From Robiginitomaculum sp. (GTDB taxonomy: Bacteria > Pseudomonadota > Alphaproteobacteria > Caulobacterales > Maricaulaceae), in the NCBI GenBank assembly GCA_021647375.1, contig JAKIUV010000002.1, positions 6,480 through 70,479 of the forward strand: a DNA stretch of 64,000 nt. The letters are read 5' to 3'. Below are positions 18,129 through 27,503 of the stretch, one piece after another (position 1 is the first letter of the stretch; each line of letters begins with the position of its first letter). The notes below the pieces were generated by a model that had not been told where the DNA came from, made no database searches, and saw only the letters and a list, made by a program, of their open reading frames with translations. The position numbers and the translations under genes were made by a program.

Positions 18129-19256
18129 TCACCTGAGCAAACTCCGCGCTATAATCACCCGCATTATTTCGTTGGTGCCCTCTAATATCTGATGCACCCG
18201 TAAGTCCCGCACAATGCGTTCTATACCGTAGTCCGCCAGATAGCCGTAACCGCCGTGCAGTTGCAGGGCATCATTGGCAATGCGCGAGCCAGTGTCTGTG
18301 GCAAAGCGTTTGGCCATGGCGCAGTGGCTGGATTTATCCGGGTCGTTTTTGTCTATGCTGTCGCCAGCCCGGTAAATCATCAGCCGCGCCGCGTCCAGAT
18401 CAGTCGCCATGTCGGCCAGTTTAAACTGGGTGTTTTGGAAGGCGGATATAGGCTTGCCGAATTGCTCCCGCTCGCCTGTGTACTGAATAGCCGCGTCTAG
18501 TGCCGCCCCTGCTCCGCCGAGCGAACACGCGCCGATATTCACCCGCCCGCCGTCAAGCCCTGCCATAGCGAATTTAAAGCCCGCGCCTTCATTGCCAATT
18601 CTATTGCTCACGGGGATACGGCAATCTTCAAGAATAACCTGCGCAGTCGGTTGCGCATTCCAGCCCATTTTCTTTTCCTGTGCCCCGAAACTTAGCCCCT
18701 CTGTGCCGTTTTCCACCAAAAACGCGGATATGGATTTATCGCCCGTCTTAGCCATAACCAGATAAATATCCGAAAACCCTGCCCCCGAAATAAACGCCTT
18801 GGTGCCGTTTAAAACATAATGATTTCCGTCTCTTACAGCCTTTGTTTTAAGTGAAGCCGCGTCCGACCCGCTACCCGGCTCAGTCAAACAATAAGAACCA
18901 ATGGTTTCCATGCTCGCCAATTTAGGCACGAACCGCGCTCGCAGACCGTCATCCCCAAATGTATCAACCATCCATGTCACCATATTATGTATGGACAAAA
19001 ACGCCGCCGTAGACACACACCCGCGCGATAGCTGCTCAAATATCAAAGCCGCATCCAGCCGCCCCATCTCGGAACCACCATGCTCCGCCTTGGTATAAAT
19101 AGCTGCAAATCCAAGCCCCGCCGCCTTTTCAAGAACGCCGCGAGACATAGACTTCTCTTCGTCCCACTCAGCCGCAAATGGCGCAAGCTCGACGTCACTA
19201 AACTGCCGCGCCATGTCGCGGATCATCACTTGTTCTTCTGTGAGGCTAAAATCCAT
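18129..19256 (-). CDS. Isobutyryl-CoA dehydrogenase (acyl-CoA dehydrogenase family)
   Basis: 375 codons. FAD-dependent oxidation of isobutyryl-CoA to methacrylyl-CoA is the expected step given the neighbours. Family marks: N-terminal MDFSLTEEQVMIRDMARQF, the FAD/substrate motif YCLTEPGSGSDAASLKT, GRVNIGACSLGGAGAALDAAIQYTGEREQFGKPISAFQNTQFKLADM, and the catalytic Glu in HQILEGTNEIMRVI. Length is typical of short-chain/branched ACADs. Specificity is inferred from gene context rather than residues. Palindromic elements flank it on both sides. Confidence 0.9.
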   Translation of the reverse strand: MDFSLTEEQVMIRDMARQFSDVELAPFAAEWDEEKSMSRGVLEKAAGLGFAAIYTKAEHGGSEMGRLDAALIFEQLSRGCVSTAAFLSIHNMVTWMVDTFGDDGLRARFVPKLASMETIGSYCLTEPGSGSDAASLKTKAVRDGNHYVLNGTKAFISGAGFSDIYLVMAKTGDKSISAFLVENGTEGLSFGAQEKKMGWNAQPTAQVILEDCRIPVSNRIGNEGAGFKFAMAGLDGGRVNIGACSLGGAGAALDAAIQYTGEREQFGKPISAFQNTQFKLADMATDLDAARLMIYRAGDSIDKNDPDKSSHCAMAKRFATDTGSRIANDALQLHGGYGYLADYGIERIVRDLRVHQILEGTNEIMRVIIARSLLR

Positions 19257-19271
19257 TACGTGTCCTTATTT

Positions 19272-19424
19272 CCTCTCCTTGGGGAGAGGCCGCGCGGGTT
19301 CTCACCCGCTGCGGGTGAGGGGAAATAATACCGGACATCAAGGCGAATGCAAATGTTAGCTTATATATCATCATGAAGAATATCCCCTCACCCTCGCTAC
19401 GCTCGACCCCTCACCAAGGAGAGG
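19272..19424. repeat. Palindromic intergenic repeat element, copy 2 (RIME-like)
   Basis: A 153-bp copy of the element at 17944-18094, between the acyl-CoA dehydrogenase and mmsA genes. Left arm CCTCTCCTTGGGGAGAGGC (19272-19290) is intact; the right arm (19406-19424) has decayed to CCCCTCACCAAGGAGAGG. The core ATCAAGGCGAATGCAAATG and the inner CCCCTCACCCTCGC match copy 1. Each copy sits just ahead of the start codon of the next gene downstream. Confidence 0.85.
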
Positions 19425-19459
19425 TGAGAAAACTGCGTTTTCTTTGCTATTAGCCATAC

Positions 19460-20959
19460 CTAAAAAGTTGGAATCACAAATGCACTATCTTCGGACAATT
19501 CGTCGCTTTCCAGCCACCGTTGGGTTACCGTTTTTGTTTTGGTGTAAAACCGCAATCCTTCCATGCCGTATTGGTTTATGTCGCCGAAGGCGGAGCGTTT
19601 CCAGCCGCCGAAGCTGTGATAGCTTACGGGGACGGGGATGGGGACGTTGATGCCGACCATGCCAACCTCGACCCGGTCTGCGAATTCGCGGGCGGCACGA
19701 CCATTGGCGGTGTAGATGGCGACGCCGTTGCCGTATTGGTGTTCACTGGGGAGTTTTAAGGCTTCCTCAAACGTATCGGCACGGACAATTTGCAGGACAG
19801 GACCGAAAATTTCTTCTTGGTATGTCGTCATATCCGTGGTGACATTATCCAGCAAGGTTGGCCCTAAGAAATAGCCGTCTTCATAACCTTGGAGTTCGAA
19901 CCCGCGCCCGTCCACCAGCAATTTCGCCCCCTCTTCAATAGCCAAATCAATCATGCTGGTGACTTTGGCTTTGTGGGCAGCGGTTACTACGGGGCCATAG
20001 TCTGCGTCGGGGTCGCTAGAAATCCCGATGCGCAAACCCTCAATAGCGGGGAGCATTTTCGAGAGGAACCGCTCCGCAGTCCCCTCACCCACGGGCACAA
20101 CAACCGGCAGCGCCATACAGCGTTCCCCCGCCGAGCCAAAGGCAGCGCCCAAAATATCCTGAACCGCCTGTTCCATATTGGCGTCTGGCAGGATAATACC
20201 GTGATTTTTCGCCCCGCCCATACACTGGGCGCGTTTACCAGCTTTAGCGGCCTCAGAATAAACATAATGGGCAATGTCGGACGAGCCGACAAAGCTAACG
20301 GCCTTGATGTCGTCGTGTTGTAAAATAGCGTCCACGGCTTCTTTGTCGCCGTTGACCACATTGAGCAAACCAATAGGCCCGCCAGCCTCAACAAATAATT
20401 CCGCTAGCCGCATTGGCACGCTCGGGTCTTTCTCGGACGGCTTCAATATGACCGCATTGCCAGTCGAAATCGCCATGCCGAACATCCACATAGGGATCAT
20501 GGCGGGGAAGTTAAACGGGGTGATAGCCGCGACAACGCCCAGCGGCTTGCGGATAGAATAAACATCAATCCCCGGCCCCGCGCCCATAGTATAGTCGCCC
20601 TTTTGGTTTTGCGGGATACCGCAAGCAAATTCGATCACATCAAGCCCGCGAATAACATCACCCCGGCTGTCCGCATGAATTTTTCCGTGTTCCGACGACA
20701 ACAAAGCCGCCAATTCGTCCATATGCTGCTCAACTATTTCTTTGAACGCAAACAAAACCCGCGAACGGCGCTGGGGGTTAACCTGCGCCCATTCGGCTTG
20801 GGCTTTGACCGCCGAAGCGATGGCCATATCCATTTCGGATGCACTCGCCAAAGCCACTTGCGCTTGTACTGCGCCCGTATTCGGATTGAAAATATCGGCT
20901 GTGCGCCCGGATGTTCCTACGACTTTTTCGCCGCCTATGAAGTGACCTATTTGTTTCAT
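19460..20959 (-). CDS. mmsA: Methylmalonate-semialdehyde dehydrogenase (CoA-acylating)
   Basis: 499 codons. Converts methylmalonate semialdehyde to propionyl-CoA, the last step of valine degradation. MmsA-type features: N-terminal IGHFIGGEKVVGTSGRTADIFNPNTG, ITPFNFPAMIPMWMFGMAI, FVGSSDIAHYVYSEAAKAGKRAQCMGGAKNHGIILPDA (the GGAKNH signature replaces the usual LGGK Glu), catalytic Cys in GSAGERCMALPV and C-terminal FYTKTKTVTQRW. The first gene of the minus-strand valine cluster as transcribed. Confidence 0.96.
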   Translation of the reverse strand: MKQIGHFIGGEKVVGTSGRTADIFNPNTGAVQAQVALASASEMDMAIASAVKAQAEWAQVNPQRRSRVLFAFKEIVEQHMDELAALLSSEHGKIHADSRGDVIRGLDVIEFACGIPQNQKGDYTMGAGPGIDVYSIRKPLGVVAAITPFNFPAMIPMWMFGMAISTGNAVILKPSEKDPSVPMRLAELFVEAGGPIGLLNVVNGDKEAVDAILQHDDIKAVSFVGSSDIAHYVYSEAAKAGKRAQCMGGAKNHGIILPDANMEQAVQDILGAAFGSAGERCMALPVVVPVGEGTAERFLSKMLPAIEGLRIGISSDPDADYGPVVTAAHKAKVTSMIDLAIEEGAKLLVDGRGFELQGYEDGYFLGPTLLDNVTTDMTTYQEEIFGPVLQIVRADTFEEALKLPSEHQYGNGVAIYTANGRAAREFADRVEVGMVGINVPIPVPVSYHSFGGWKRSAFGDINQYGMEGLRFYTKTKTVTQRWLESDELSEDSAFVIPTF

Positions 20960-21153
20960 GAAAACCTCTTATTTATGTACCGCGCCAATATAATATATCG
21001 CGCCAGAAATTGTTTGCCCTATATAAGCAATGTGCGCAATAAAACTCTCCAAAAATTCACGATAAACCCGACAAATTTCAGAGAATTGCCATAGACGCGC
21101 AGCGAATGTCGCGCTATGCAAGTTAAAATTCATTCGCCAAATCGTGGAAGACT

Positions 21154-23574
21154 ATGTCGGTTTTCAAGTCCAAATTTAATTCACATTTTCTACTCGGCCT
21201 TTTGGCCGCTTCAGGCTTGGGAATTGCCGCACCCGCATATAGTCAAGGCATTGCCCTGACTACCTCGCCCGACAAATTACAACTTGCCCCCGACAGCCCG
21301 TTTCGCGACCCCGATGTTATCTATCTCGAAGCAGACGAGCTTGAAAACGACGAAAAGAACAAAATAATCTATGCGCGCGGCTCCGTTGAGGGTCGCTATC
21401 AAGACAAAACCATTCTGGCCGACCAAGTTCGGTATGACGTAACGACGGGCCAGGTATTTGCCATTGGCAATGTGGTGTTGATTAATGCAGACGGTTCCTC
21501 CCAATATGCAGATAAGCTGGAGCTTTCCGACGAACTTGAAGCAGGTACGGCGACCAATTTCTTGGCACGCTTTCCCACAGGTGGGCAATTGGCATCCGCC
21601 TTTGCAGCGCGTAAAACTGATACCGGTATTGAGCTTTACAACGCCTATTACACCGCTTGCGAAGCTTGTAAGGTCGACGGAAAAACCAAAAAGCCGACAT
21701 GGCGGCTCAAAGCCCGCAAGGTCACGCAAGACAAAGACAGCAGATCTATCCGTTACCGGGACGCCGTGTTCGAGTTCAAGGGCATACCGGTTTTTTATAG
21801 CCCCTATCTAGCCCACCCCGACCCAACAGTAGACCGGGCGAGCGGATTGTTGATACCATTTGTCGGCGTGTCCGCCAGTAAAGGTTTCAATTTCAGAGCG
21901 CCCTATTATTTTGCGTTATCTGATTATTCTGAATTGACCGTGACCCCGCGTATCTTTGCGAAAGTCAACCCGGTACTTGCCGCCAAATACCGCCGCCAGT
22001 TTTTCTCGGGCGAATTTAATTTCGAGGGCAGTTTTACCAACGCTTCTTTCTTTGACAATAGAGGGGACGTACTGAGCGATCTTGATTTTTTCCGTAACCC
22101 GGAAGAAAGCCTTAAAGGTAAAAGATGGCGGTCGCACTTCTTTTCCAATGGCCTTTTTAATATCAGTGAGCAATGGAAATGGGGGTTTGAGGCTGGCTAC
22201 GCCACGGATGACAACTATCTCGACCGTTATGATTTTGACGAGCAACGTCCTGACTTTGGACTCTATAAGGCGGATAGCAGACGTTTAATGCAACAATTGT
22301 TTGTGACCGGACAATCCGACAGCTTTCGGTTTTCGACCAGCGCTTTTGGAAATGTCAGCCTACGCACTCGGATACGCCGCAACCAATTTGATACAAATCC
22401 AGCTGATGACAATCCTAATGAATTACTGGTCAGTCGTGAAAATGACAGCATTCTTCCTGTCATTGCGCCGAAAATTGAGCTTAGTAAATATTTTAAAGAC
22501 CCTGTAATTGGCGGCCGCTTAAAGCTCTCTGGCGATCTCACCGTTCTAACCCGTGCGCTCGGCACTGATTATACCCGAGCCACTGCCGGGCTAGATTGGC
22601 AAAAAACTTGGATTGCTCCCGCAGGGATAGAAGTCAAACCCTTTGCCATGGGGCGGTTTGATTATTTCAATCTGGAAGCGGAAGACGAAGATTTAACGCT
22701 TATTCAGCAAGAAGCCTTTAATTTCAACCGCGCTCTCGGCCAAGTTGGTGTTGATATTCGTTGGCCGTTCTTAAATGCGGGCGCAGCCAAAGGTGATATA
22801 AACTGGATCATAGAACCGCGCGTTCAGATAACCCAAAGCTTCGGCGACGGCAAATTAAACAATTTCCTCCTCACCGACACTAACAATAATACGGTGTCTT
22901 TGTTCCAAGACAGCCTTGATGTTGACCTTGATCAAGCACTCATATGGAACCCTAACAAGGCAACCGGTTTTGATCTTTGGCAAAAGGGGTTTCGGGCTGA
23001 TTACGGTGCGTCTCTCATCGCGGACTGGGGTGATTTTAGCCGCGCACATTTATTCCTAGGCCAGAGCTATCACGGCGATAATGGCATCGCTGCTTTCAGT
23101 AATATATCCGGCCTCAGCGGCAATCGTTCAGACGTTGTTGGCCAATTAGAGGTGAATCTCGGCAAGCGTTTCACCACATCAACTCGTATAAGGTATAACA
23201 CCGCCAATGATGCATTCAGGCGCTTGGACACCAGTTTCAGATACCGAGGCAACCGTATTGGCGCCAGTGGGCGCTATTACCGCTTAGACAGCCAAACCGC
23301 CTTGTCGCTCCCGACCGACATTCCATCCGAGGAAATCTCGGGGTCGCTCTCGGTTAAACTTATCGATAATTGGAGCACTAAATACACCATGTTCCGCGAT
23401 CTGGATAAAGAAATAACCAGACGGCAAAACCTGTCTTTGGTCTATGATGATAATTGTACACGGATTGAATTTATCTACACCAAACAAGAAAACGATTTGG
23501 GCTTGGTGAGACGGTCGGACGGTTTCGGAATACGGGTGTCACTTCTAACGCTCGGCGATTTCTCACCAGAGTAA
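21154..23574 (+). CDS. lptD: LPS-assembly outer-membrane protein LptD
   Basis: 806 codons. Inserts lipopolysaccharide into the outer leaflet together with LptE. A signal peptide (LLGLLAASGLGIAAPAYSQ) is followed by an OstA/LptA-like jellyroll (VIYLEADELENDEKNKIIYARGSVEGRYQDKTILADQVRYDVTTGQVFAIGNV), a CEACK cysteine pair at ~residue 168, and a large beta-barrel with aromatic strand ends (WIIEPRVQIT, LFLGQSYHG, FRYRGNRIGASGRYYR). GGAAG precedes the ATG. In this class lptD is often followed by surA and pdxA; here it is followed by a convergent ParB-like gene instead. Confidence 0.93.
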   Translation: MSVFKSKFNSHFLLGLLAASGLGIAAPAYSQGIALTTSPDKLQLAPDSPFRDPDVIYLEADELENDEKNKIIYARGSVEGRYQDKTILADQVRYDVTTGQVFAIGNVVLINADGSSQYADKLELSDELEAGTATNFLARFPTGGQLASAFAARKTDTGIELYNAYYTACEACKVDGKTKKPTWRLKARKVTQDKDSRSIRYRDAVFEFKGIPVFYSPYLAHPDPTVDRASGLLIPFVGVSASKGFNFRAPYYFALSDYSELTVTPRIFAKVNPVLAAKYRRQFFSGEFNFEGSFTNASFFDNRGDVLSDLDFFRNPEESLKGKRWRSHFFSNGLFNISEQWKWGFEAGYATDDNYLDRYDFDEQRPDFGLYKADSRRLMQQLFVTGQSDSFRFSTSAFGNVSLRTRIRRNQFDTNPADDNPNELLVSRENDSILPVIAPKIELSKYFKDPVIGGRLKLSGDLTVLTRALGTDYTRATAGLDWQKTWIAPAGIEVKPFAMGRFDYFNLEAEDEDLTLIQQEAFNFNRALGQVGVDIRWPFLNAGAAKGDINWIIEPRVQITQSFGDGKLNNFLLTDTNNNTVSLFQDSLDVDLDQALIWNPNKATGFDLWQKGFRADYGASLIADWGDFSRAHLFLGQSYHGDNGIAAFSNISGLSGNRSDVVGQLEVNLGKRFTTSTRIRYNTANDAFRRLDTSFRYRGNRIGASGRYYRLDSQTALSLPTDIPSEEISGSLSVKLIDNWSTKYTMFRDLDKEITRRQNLSLVYDDNCTRIEFIYTKQENDLGLVRRSDGFGIRVSLLTLGDFSPE

Positions 23575-23603
23575 ATTTGCAATCATCACCCCTGTTCCAA
23601 TTA

Positions 23604-23858
23604 TTATCCTTTGCGCGCCTGCACGATATTGCCTTCTATATGGCTCTCGCCGAGCATTTTTAGAGCCTCGATCCGGTGTAATCCTTCGACGAGGACATAG
23701 CGATTTTTGCCGAGGCGCACATAAATTGGCGTGGTTAGACCGTTCTCCAAAATGTCCTCGGCCAACATCAACACTTTGTCTTCGTCCAAGCCTTTGCGCT
23801 TGGCGGCAGGGATATAAATTTTATCAATGGGTACATCTACAATGCGCATAATCAACAC
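23604..23858 (-). CDS. Small ParB-like nuclease-domain protein
   Basis: 84 codons, essentially a ParB N-terminal domain on its own: VPIDKIYIPAAKRKGLDEDKVLMLAEDILENGLTTPIYVRLGKNRYVLVEGLHRIEALKMLGE, with the GxHR box (EGLHRIEA). Full chromosome-partition ParB proteins are about 280 or more residues with an HTH; here none is present, so a partition role is unlikely. The GTG at 23858 or the ATG at 23849 may be the start; neither has a strong ribosome site. Function unknown. Confidence 0.75.
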   Translation of the reverse strand: MLIMRIVDVPIDKIYIPAAKRKGLDEDKVLMLAEDILENGLTTPIYVRLGKNRYVLVEGLHRIEALKMLGESHIEGNIVQARKG

Positions 23859-24097
23859 AATAAAACAATTCCGCGCTATTGCAAAGCTTTTTGCGCAAAG
23901 CCTTTTGCCTAAGCCCCCCGCCTATACCCCCCGTCAATGGCGAATATGACCGCTGGGAATGCTCTCTTGGTGCGCTACCGCTGATCCGCTCATTTTGCTT
24001 ATTCCTTCGTCATAAATGTATTTATGGGCTTTGAAAATTTGGAGGTTTATGTGCTTTCTTATCAAAAGTTACGACTGTATCATGCCCTCACCAAACA

Positions 24098-24427
24098 TCA
24101 GGTTTTATAAGCAAGTCCCCCTACGCTCTCCCCAGCGGCAACATAATATGGGGTGAAACGAATTTCGCCCCAGATGTCGGCGCGGTAATAGGGGTCGGCT
24201 TTGAGCATGGCTTTGGCCGTGGGGACATCGTCGGTTTTATAGATAAAGAGCGAGCCGATAATAGTTTTATGGTCATAGGTATAGAGCGGGCCAGCGGCAA
24301 ATATTTCGTCAATAGTGTCCTCAATATGTGTGAGATGGTCGTGCAGGAATGTTTTGCGCCTTTTGGCGGCTGATTTCTCCGGTTTGTCGAAACATCTGGC
24401 GATGGTATACATTTTCATCTTGCTCAT
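24098..24427 (-). CDS. YciI-like small protein
   Basis: 109 codons; AGGAG 8 bases upstream supports the ATG at 24425-24427. It looks like a YciI-like alpha/beta barrel protein: YTIARCFDKPEKSAAKRRKTFLHDHLTHIED, IGSLFIYKTDDVPTAKAMLKADPYYRADIWGEIRFTPYYVA (the family's ADPY box). Such proteins often accompany oxidative catabolic operons with unclear biochemical function. It follows the aldehyde dehydrogenase by 29 bases and is probably the last gene of the Rieske operon. Confidence 0.78.
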   Translation of the reverse strand: MSKMKMYTIARCFDKPEKSAAKRRKTFLHDHLTHIEDTIDEIFAAGPLYTYDHKTIIGSLFIYKTDDVPTAKAMLKADPYYRADIWGEIRFTPYYVAAGESVGGLAYKT

Positions 24428-24456
24428 GCTTGGCTCCTATTGTTCTGGTTTGCTCT

Positions 24457-25896
24457 TTATTCGGGTTTGCTAATGGTCTCGTCAAATTGTTGGATCGTGA
24501 ATATGTCGGCTGTGTTGGTCATAAAGGATTGCTTGCGGAAGAACCGCAACAGGCCGGGCGCGCCCATGCGAGATGCGCCGAGGCCGGAGAGTTTAAACGA
24601 GTTTTTCTCGGCTTCGTACATTAGGGCGGTGAGGGCGGCATCATTGATACTAATACCGCCAGCTTCGATGCGGCGCCCGACTGCAATGGCGGCGTCTGCA
24701 TCCGCCGCGAACACACTGGCGCTGAGGCCAAATACACTATCATTGGCCAAGGTGACGGCTTGGTCATTATCCTTAAACGGCATGACGGGTAGGACGGGGC
24801 CGAAAGTTTCTTCCGTCATCACCGTCATATTGTGACTGACATTGGACAGCACAGTCGGCGGATACCACAGCCCGCCTGCGTTTACTATCTTACCGCCCGT
24901 ATGCACTACCGCACCTTTGGCCACTGCATCGTCGATTTGGCTTTGGATAATCTCGGCTTGGCGGGCGAATATTAACGGCCCCAGATGGCCTGAATGGATG
25001 TCCGGTGTGTTCAGGGTGACAGCTTTGGCTTTGGTAACCAGCAAATCCAGGAAATCATCAAACTGGTTCTCATGCACATAAACCCGCTCAATTGACTGGC
25101 AACCTTGACCAGTATTGATGATGGAGCCGCGTAATATGGCGGTGCTGGCGCGGTCAATGTCGGCGCTCTCCAGCACAATCGCCGGGTCCTTACCACCAAG
25201 TTCCAGGAAAGCCGGCACGAAATTTCGCGCCGCCTGTTCACCAACCTTGCGCCCGGTGGCCACACTGCCCGTAAAGCACACTACATCGACATTATCGACG
25301 AGCGCGGAGCCTGTTTCTCCGGCACCGTCAACGACCGTGAGCACGGCGTCCAATTGCGGTATTTCTGATATTATCTGGCGCAAAGGTTCCGCAAAACGCG
25401 GCGTGACTTCGCTGGGTTTAATGATCACGGCACATCCGGCCAGCAAGGCCGGAACTGCGTCGATCAGTGCCAAGGTCAAAGGGAAGTTCCACGGGCTGAT
25501 GACACCGACCAATGGGTAAGGTCGGTTTTCTACGGCATAGGTGATAAAGGGCAGAGAAGAAGAGCGCCCCTCATACGGCACGATCATGGCTTCGACAGTT
25601 TTGATCCAGCGCTTAATGCTGGCCGCAACCCCATCGGTCTCCAAAATCGACAGGCCGTAACGCCCGGTATCAGCCGCCAGAGCGGCTATCAGCTCATCTT
25701 TGTGCTTTGCTATGGTAGCGGAAAGTTTTAACAGTATATTTGCGCGGTGTTCTGATGTTAGTTGGCTCCATTCGCTTTGGCGCGCGCGCAGAGCCTGGCA
25801 TTCAGTTTTTACATCGTCCAGACTTGCAGGCGTTATATGAAAATCCACCTTACCCGTGCGCGGGTTGGCAACCGGAATTTTTGCTTCATTTTTCAT
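24457..25896 (-). CDS. Aldehyde dehydrogenase of the Rieske oxygenase operon
   Basis: 479 codons from the ATG at 25894-25896, which overlaps the end of the DUF1330 gene. Aldehyde dehydrogenase superfamily: ISPWNFPLTLALIDAVPALLAGCAVIIKPSEVTPR, FTGSVATGRKVG, catalytic Glu FLELGGKDPAIVLE, catalytic Cys NTGQGCQSIERVYV, EETFGPVLPVMPF. The overall look is of the coniferyl/benzaldehyde-type group. Together with the upstream Rieske oxygenase it may oxidise the aldehyde released from a ring or side-chain cleavage; the substrate is not known. Confidence 0.88.
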   Translation of the reverse strand: MKNEAKIPVANPRTGKVDFHITPASLDDVKTECQALRARQSEWSQLTSEHRANILLKLSATIAKHKDELIAALAADTGRYGLSILETDGVAASIKRWIKTVEAMIVPYEGRSSSLPFITYAVENRPYPLVGVISPWNFPLTLALIDAVPALLAGCAVIIKPSEVTPRFAEPLRQIISEIPQLDAVLTVVDGAGETGSALVDNVDVVCFTGSVATGRKVGEQAARNFVPAFLELGGKDPAIVLESADIDRASTAILRGSIINTGQGCQSIERVYVHENQFDDFLDLLVTKAKAVTLNTPDIHSGHLGPLIFARQAEIIQSQIDDAVAKGAVVHTGGKIVNAGGLWYPPTVLSNVSHNMTVMTEETFGPVLPVMPFKDNDQAVTLANDSVFGLSASVFAADADAAIAVGRRIEAGGISINDAALTALMYEAEKNSFKLSGLGASRMGAPGLLRFFRKQSFMTNTADIFTIQQFDETISKPE

Positions 25897-26185
25897 CAAC
25901 GCCCTCAAATAAAGTCACGCGCACCTTTGCCGTGCCAAGTCTTAATTGCTTTATCTTGGCATATTCAGACGAATTCCAAAAGACCAAAGCTTGGCGCTGG
26001 CTGGCCCATTTGGAAATGACCAATTTTACCGCGTCCGGCCATGCGGCTTCGAGCGACATGGGCGGTGTGGCGCGGACAATATATTCACCACCAAATTCTG
26101 CAACCAAATCGGCTGCAGCAAGGGCATAGTCTTTAAACTGTCTGGCATCTGAAATTTCGGCTTCAATGACCATATAGGTGGTCAT
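25886..26185 (-). CDS. DUF1330-family small protein
   Basis: 99 codons. A ferredoxin-like alpha/beta domain of the DUF1330 type: YMVIEAEISDARQFKDYALAAADLVAEFGGEYIVRATPPMSLEAAWPDAVKLVISKWASQRQALVFWNSSEYAKIKQLRLG. The function of the family is unknown; members are dimeric alpha-beta barrels. Its ATG directly abuts the stop of the Rieske gene (TAA-ATG) and its end overlaps the start of the aldehyde dehydrogenase, so all are one operon. Confidence 0.85.
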   Translation of the reverse strand: MTTYMVIEAEISDARQFKDYALAAADLVAEFGGEYIVRATPPMSLEAAWPDAVKLVISKWASQRQALVFWNSSEYAKIKQLRLGTAKVRVTLFEGVDEK

Positions 26186-27313
26186 TTACTTCGCAGGCAT
26201 CAGGGGGACAGCATCGAGTATCCAACCATCTTCCTCGCGGCGGCGCGGGCTTGGTATGGCAAAAACACGGTCGCCCTTATCCATTTCCTTGTGGAACTCT
26301 TGCAAGTCAATCCGCCAGCCGCGTTTTTGATATTCCTTGATATGATGACGGTAACGGACAATACAGCTATCCGAGCGCACCATAAATTCTTTTTTCATGG
26401 TCGGCGGGGTGCGCACGGGTTCTACTTCGTCCAATATATCAATGTCTTGTTGGGCAACAATCAGGTTTCTGTCCATCATAATTTTTTGCATATCTTCGGA
26501 CAGGCCAGCATTTCGGGTCGAGACTAAAAATACGCGGGTGGTAAATTCGTCGACGGGAAGATCATAAGTATATTGGTGCATTTTGAACTTGCCTGCAGGC
26601 TGGATTTTCGTCCAAAAATGCGAAGCACCGTGGGTACCAGATCCTGCCAATGTTTTTTTACCGTCCTTCATTTCACCGTATTCTTTTGTCGGTGAACCGG
26701 AAGACGCATATTCAGTCATGAAGCCAACGCCCCATTCTTCCTCGATTAGGTTCAGCTTGGGGACAAAATAATCCGGGTCTTTACCAGAATAACCGTGGGT
26801 CGGGTGGACGAATTCATTATGGGCAGGGTCGATAGCATTCTCGATTGAGCGGCGGTAACCCGTCTTGAGCATATAGGACTGCAAAATCACGCCCCAACCC
26901 TCCATGCCGTATTCCGGTGCTTCCATAATTGGCGGGCGCTCATCTGCGGGCAGATCACCAAGAAACACAAACACTATGCCGTATTTTTCCTGAGTTGGGT
27001 AAGCATCAATGCGCGCCTTTTTCGGGATTGGCATGTCCGATTCTTGGGACGGGATTTTCACGCAATCACCATCCCCGTTAAATTCCCAACCATGATAAGG
27101 GCACTGGATGTTGCCGTCTACGACCTGGCTTTTAATTTGTTCGCCTTGGCAAGCTAGCGAACCTCCTCGGTGAATACACGTATTGGACAAGCATTTAGCT
27201 TTGCCATCAGCGTCCCTAAATAGTGCAAAATTTAGCCCGAGCATTTTTTGCTTGAGTGGTTTGTCTGTAAGCTCCGTACTGAAACAGGCTGGATACCAAA
27301 AATTTATAAACAT
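26186..27313 (-). CDS. Rieske non-heme iron oxygenase, alpha subunit type
   Basis: 375 codons. Rieske [2Fe-2S] domain with Cys46-x-His48 (TCIHRG) and Cys71-x2-His74 (CPYHGWEF), then a mononuclear iron domain with IDPAHNEFVHP (Asp162, His165, His170). This is the single-component alpha-subunit architecture of VanA/DdmC-like monooxygenases, which need a separate reductase; none is encoded in this window. The preceding dyad (27331-27353) suggests local repression. Substrate probably a small aromatic or methoxylated compound, by family analogy only. Confidence 0.9.
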   Translation of the reverse strand: MFINFWYPACFSTELTDKPLKQKMLGLNFALFRDADGKAKCLSNTCIHRGGSLACQGEQIKSQVVDGNIQCPYHGWEFNGDGDCVKIPSQESDMPIPKKARIDAYPTQEKYGIVFVFLGDLPADERPPIMEAPEYGMEGWGVILQSYMLKTGYRRSIENAIDPAHNEFVHPTHGYSGKDPDYFVPKLNLIEEEWGVGFMTEYASSGSPTKEYGEMKDGKKTLAGSGTHGASHFWTKIQPAGKFKMHQYTYDLPVDEFTTRVFLVSTRNAGLSEDMQKIMMDRNLIVAQQDIDILDEVEPVRTPPTMKKEFMVRSDSCIVRYRHHIKEYQKRGWRIDLQEFHKEMDKGDRVFAIPSPRRREEDGWILDAVPLMPAK

Positions 27314-27330
27314 AATTTACCCTCCATTTT

Positions 27331-27353
27331 TTTCGTAAATTTGACTTACGAAA
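27331..27353 (-). promoter_or_regulatory. Operator-like dyad upstream of the Rieske operon
   Basis: A perfect inverted repeat TTTCGTAA-N7-TTACGAAA lies 17 bases upstream of the Rieske ATG. On the minus strand TATAGT is immediately upstream (27354-27359), so the dyad would cover the transcription start. The form fits a TetR-family site, but no regulator gene is adjacent. Confidence 0.5.
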
Positions 27354-27503
27354 CTATACCACTTGTTGGCAATCATGGTGCGGTAAATCGACCCGTATTC
27401 CAATTGTCGCTTGGGGGCTTGTCCATATTGTGGTCATAAAGCCGCCTAGCCCACCCATATTTGTACCCAACAATCTATATAACGCCAAACATTGGAGATA
27501 AAA

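Noticed and set aside
23604..23858. Chromosome partition ParB
   Set aside because: Only a short ParB N-domain is present, no HTH, no C-terminal domain and no parA neighbour.
23880..23907. Duplicated GCAAAGCYTTTTGC downstream of the ParB-like start
   Set aside because: Two 14-base copies only, in a simple-sequence context; no feature could be assigned.
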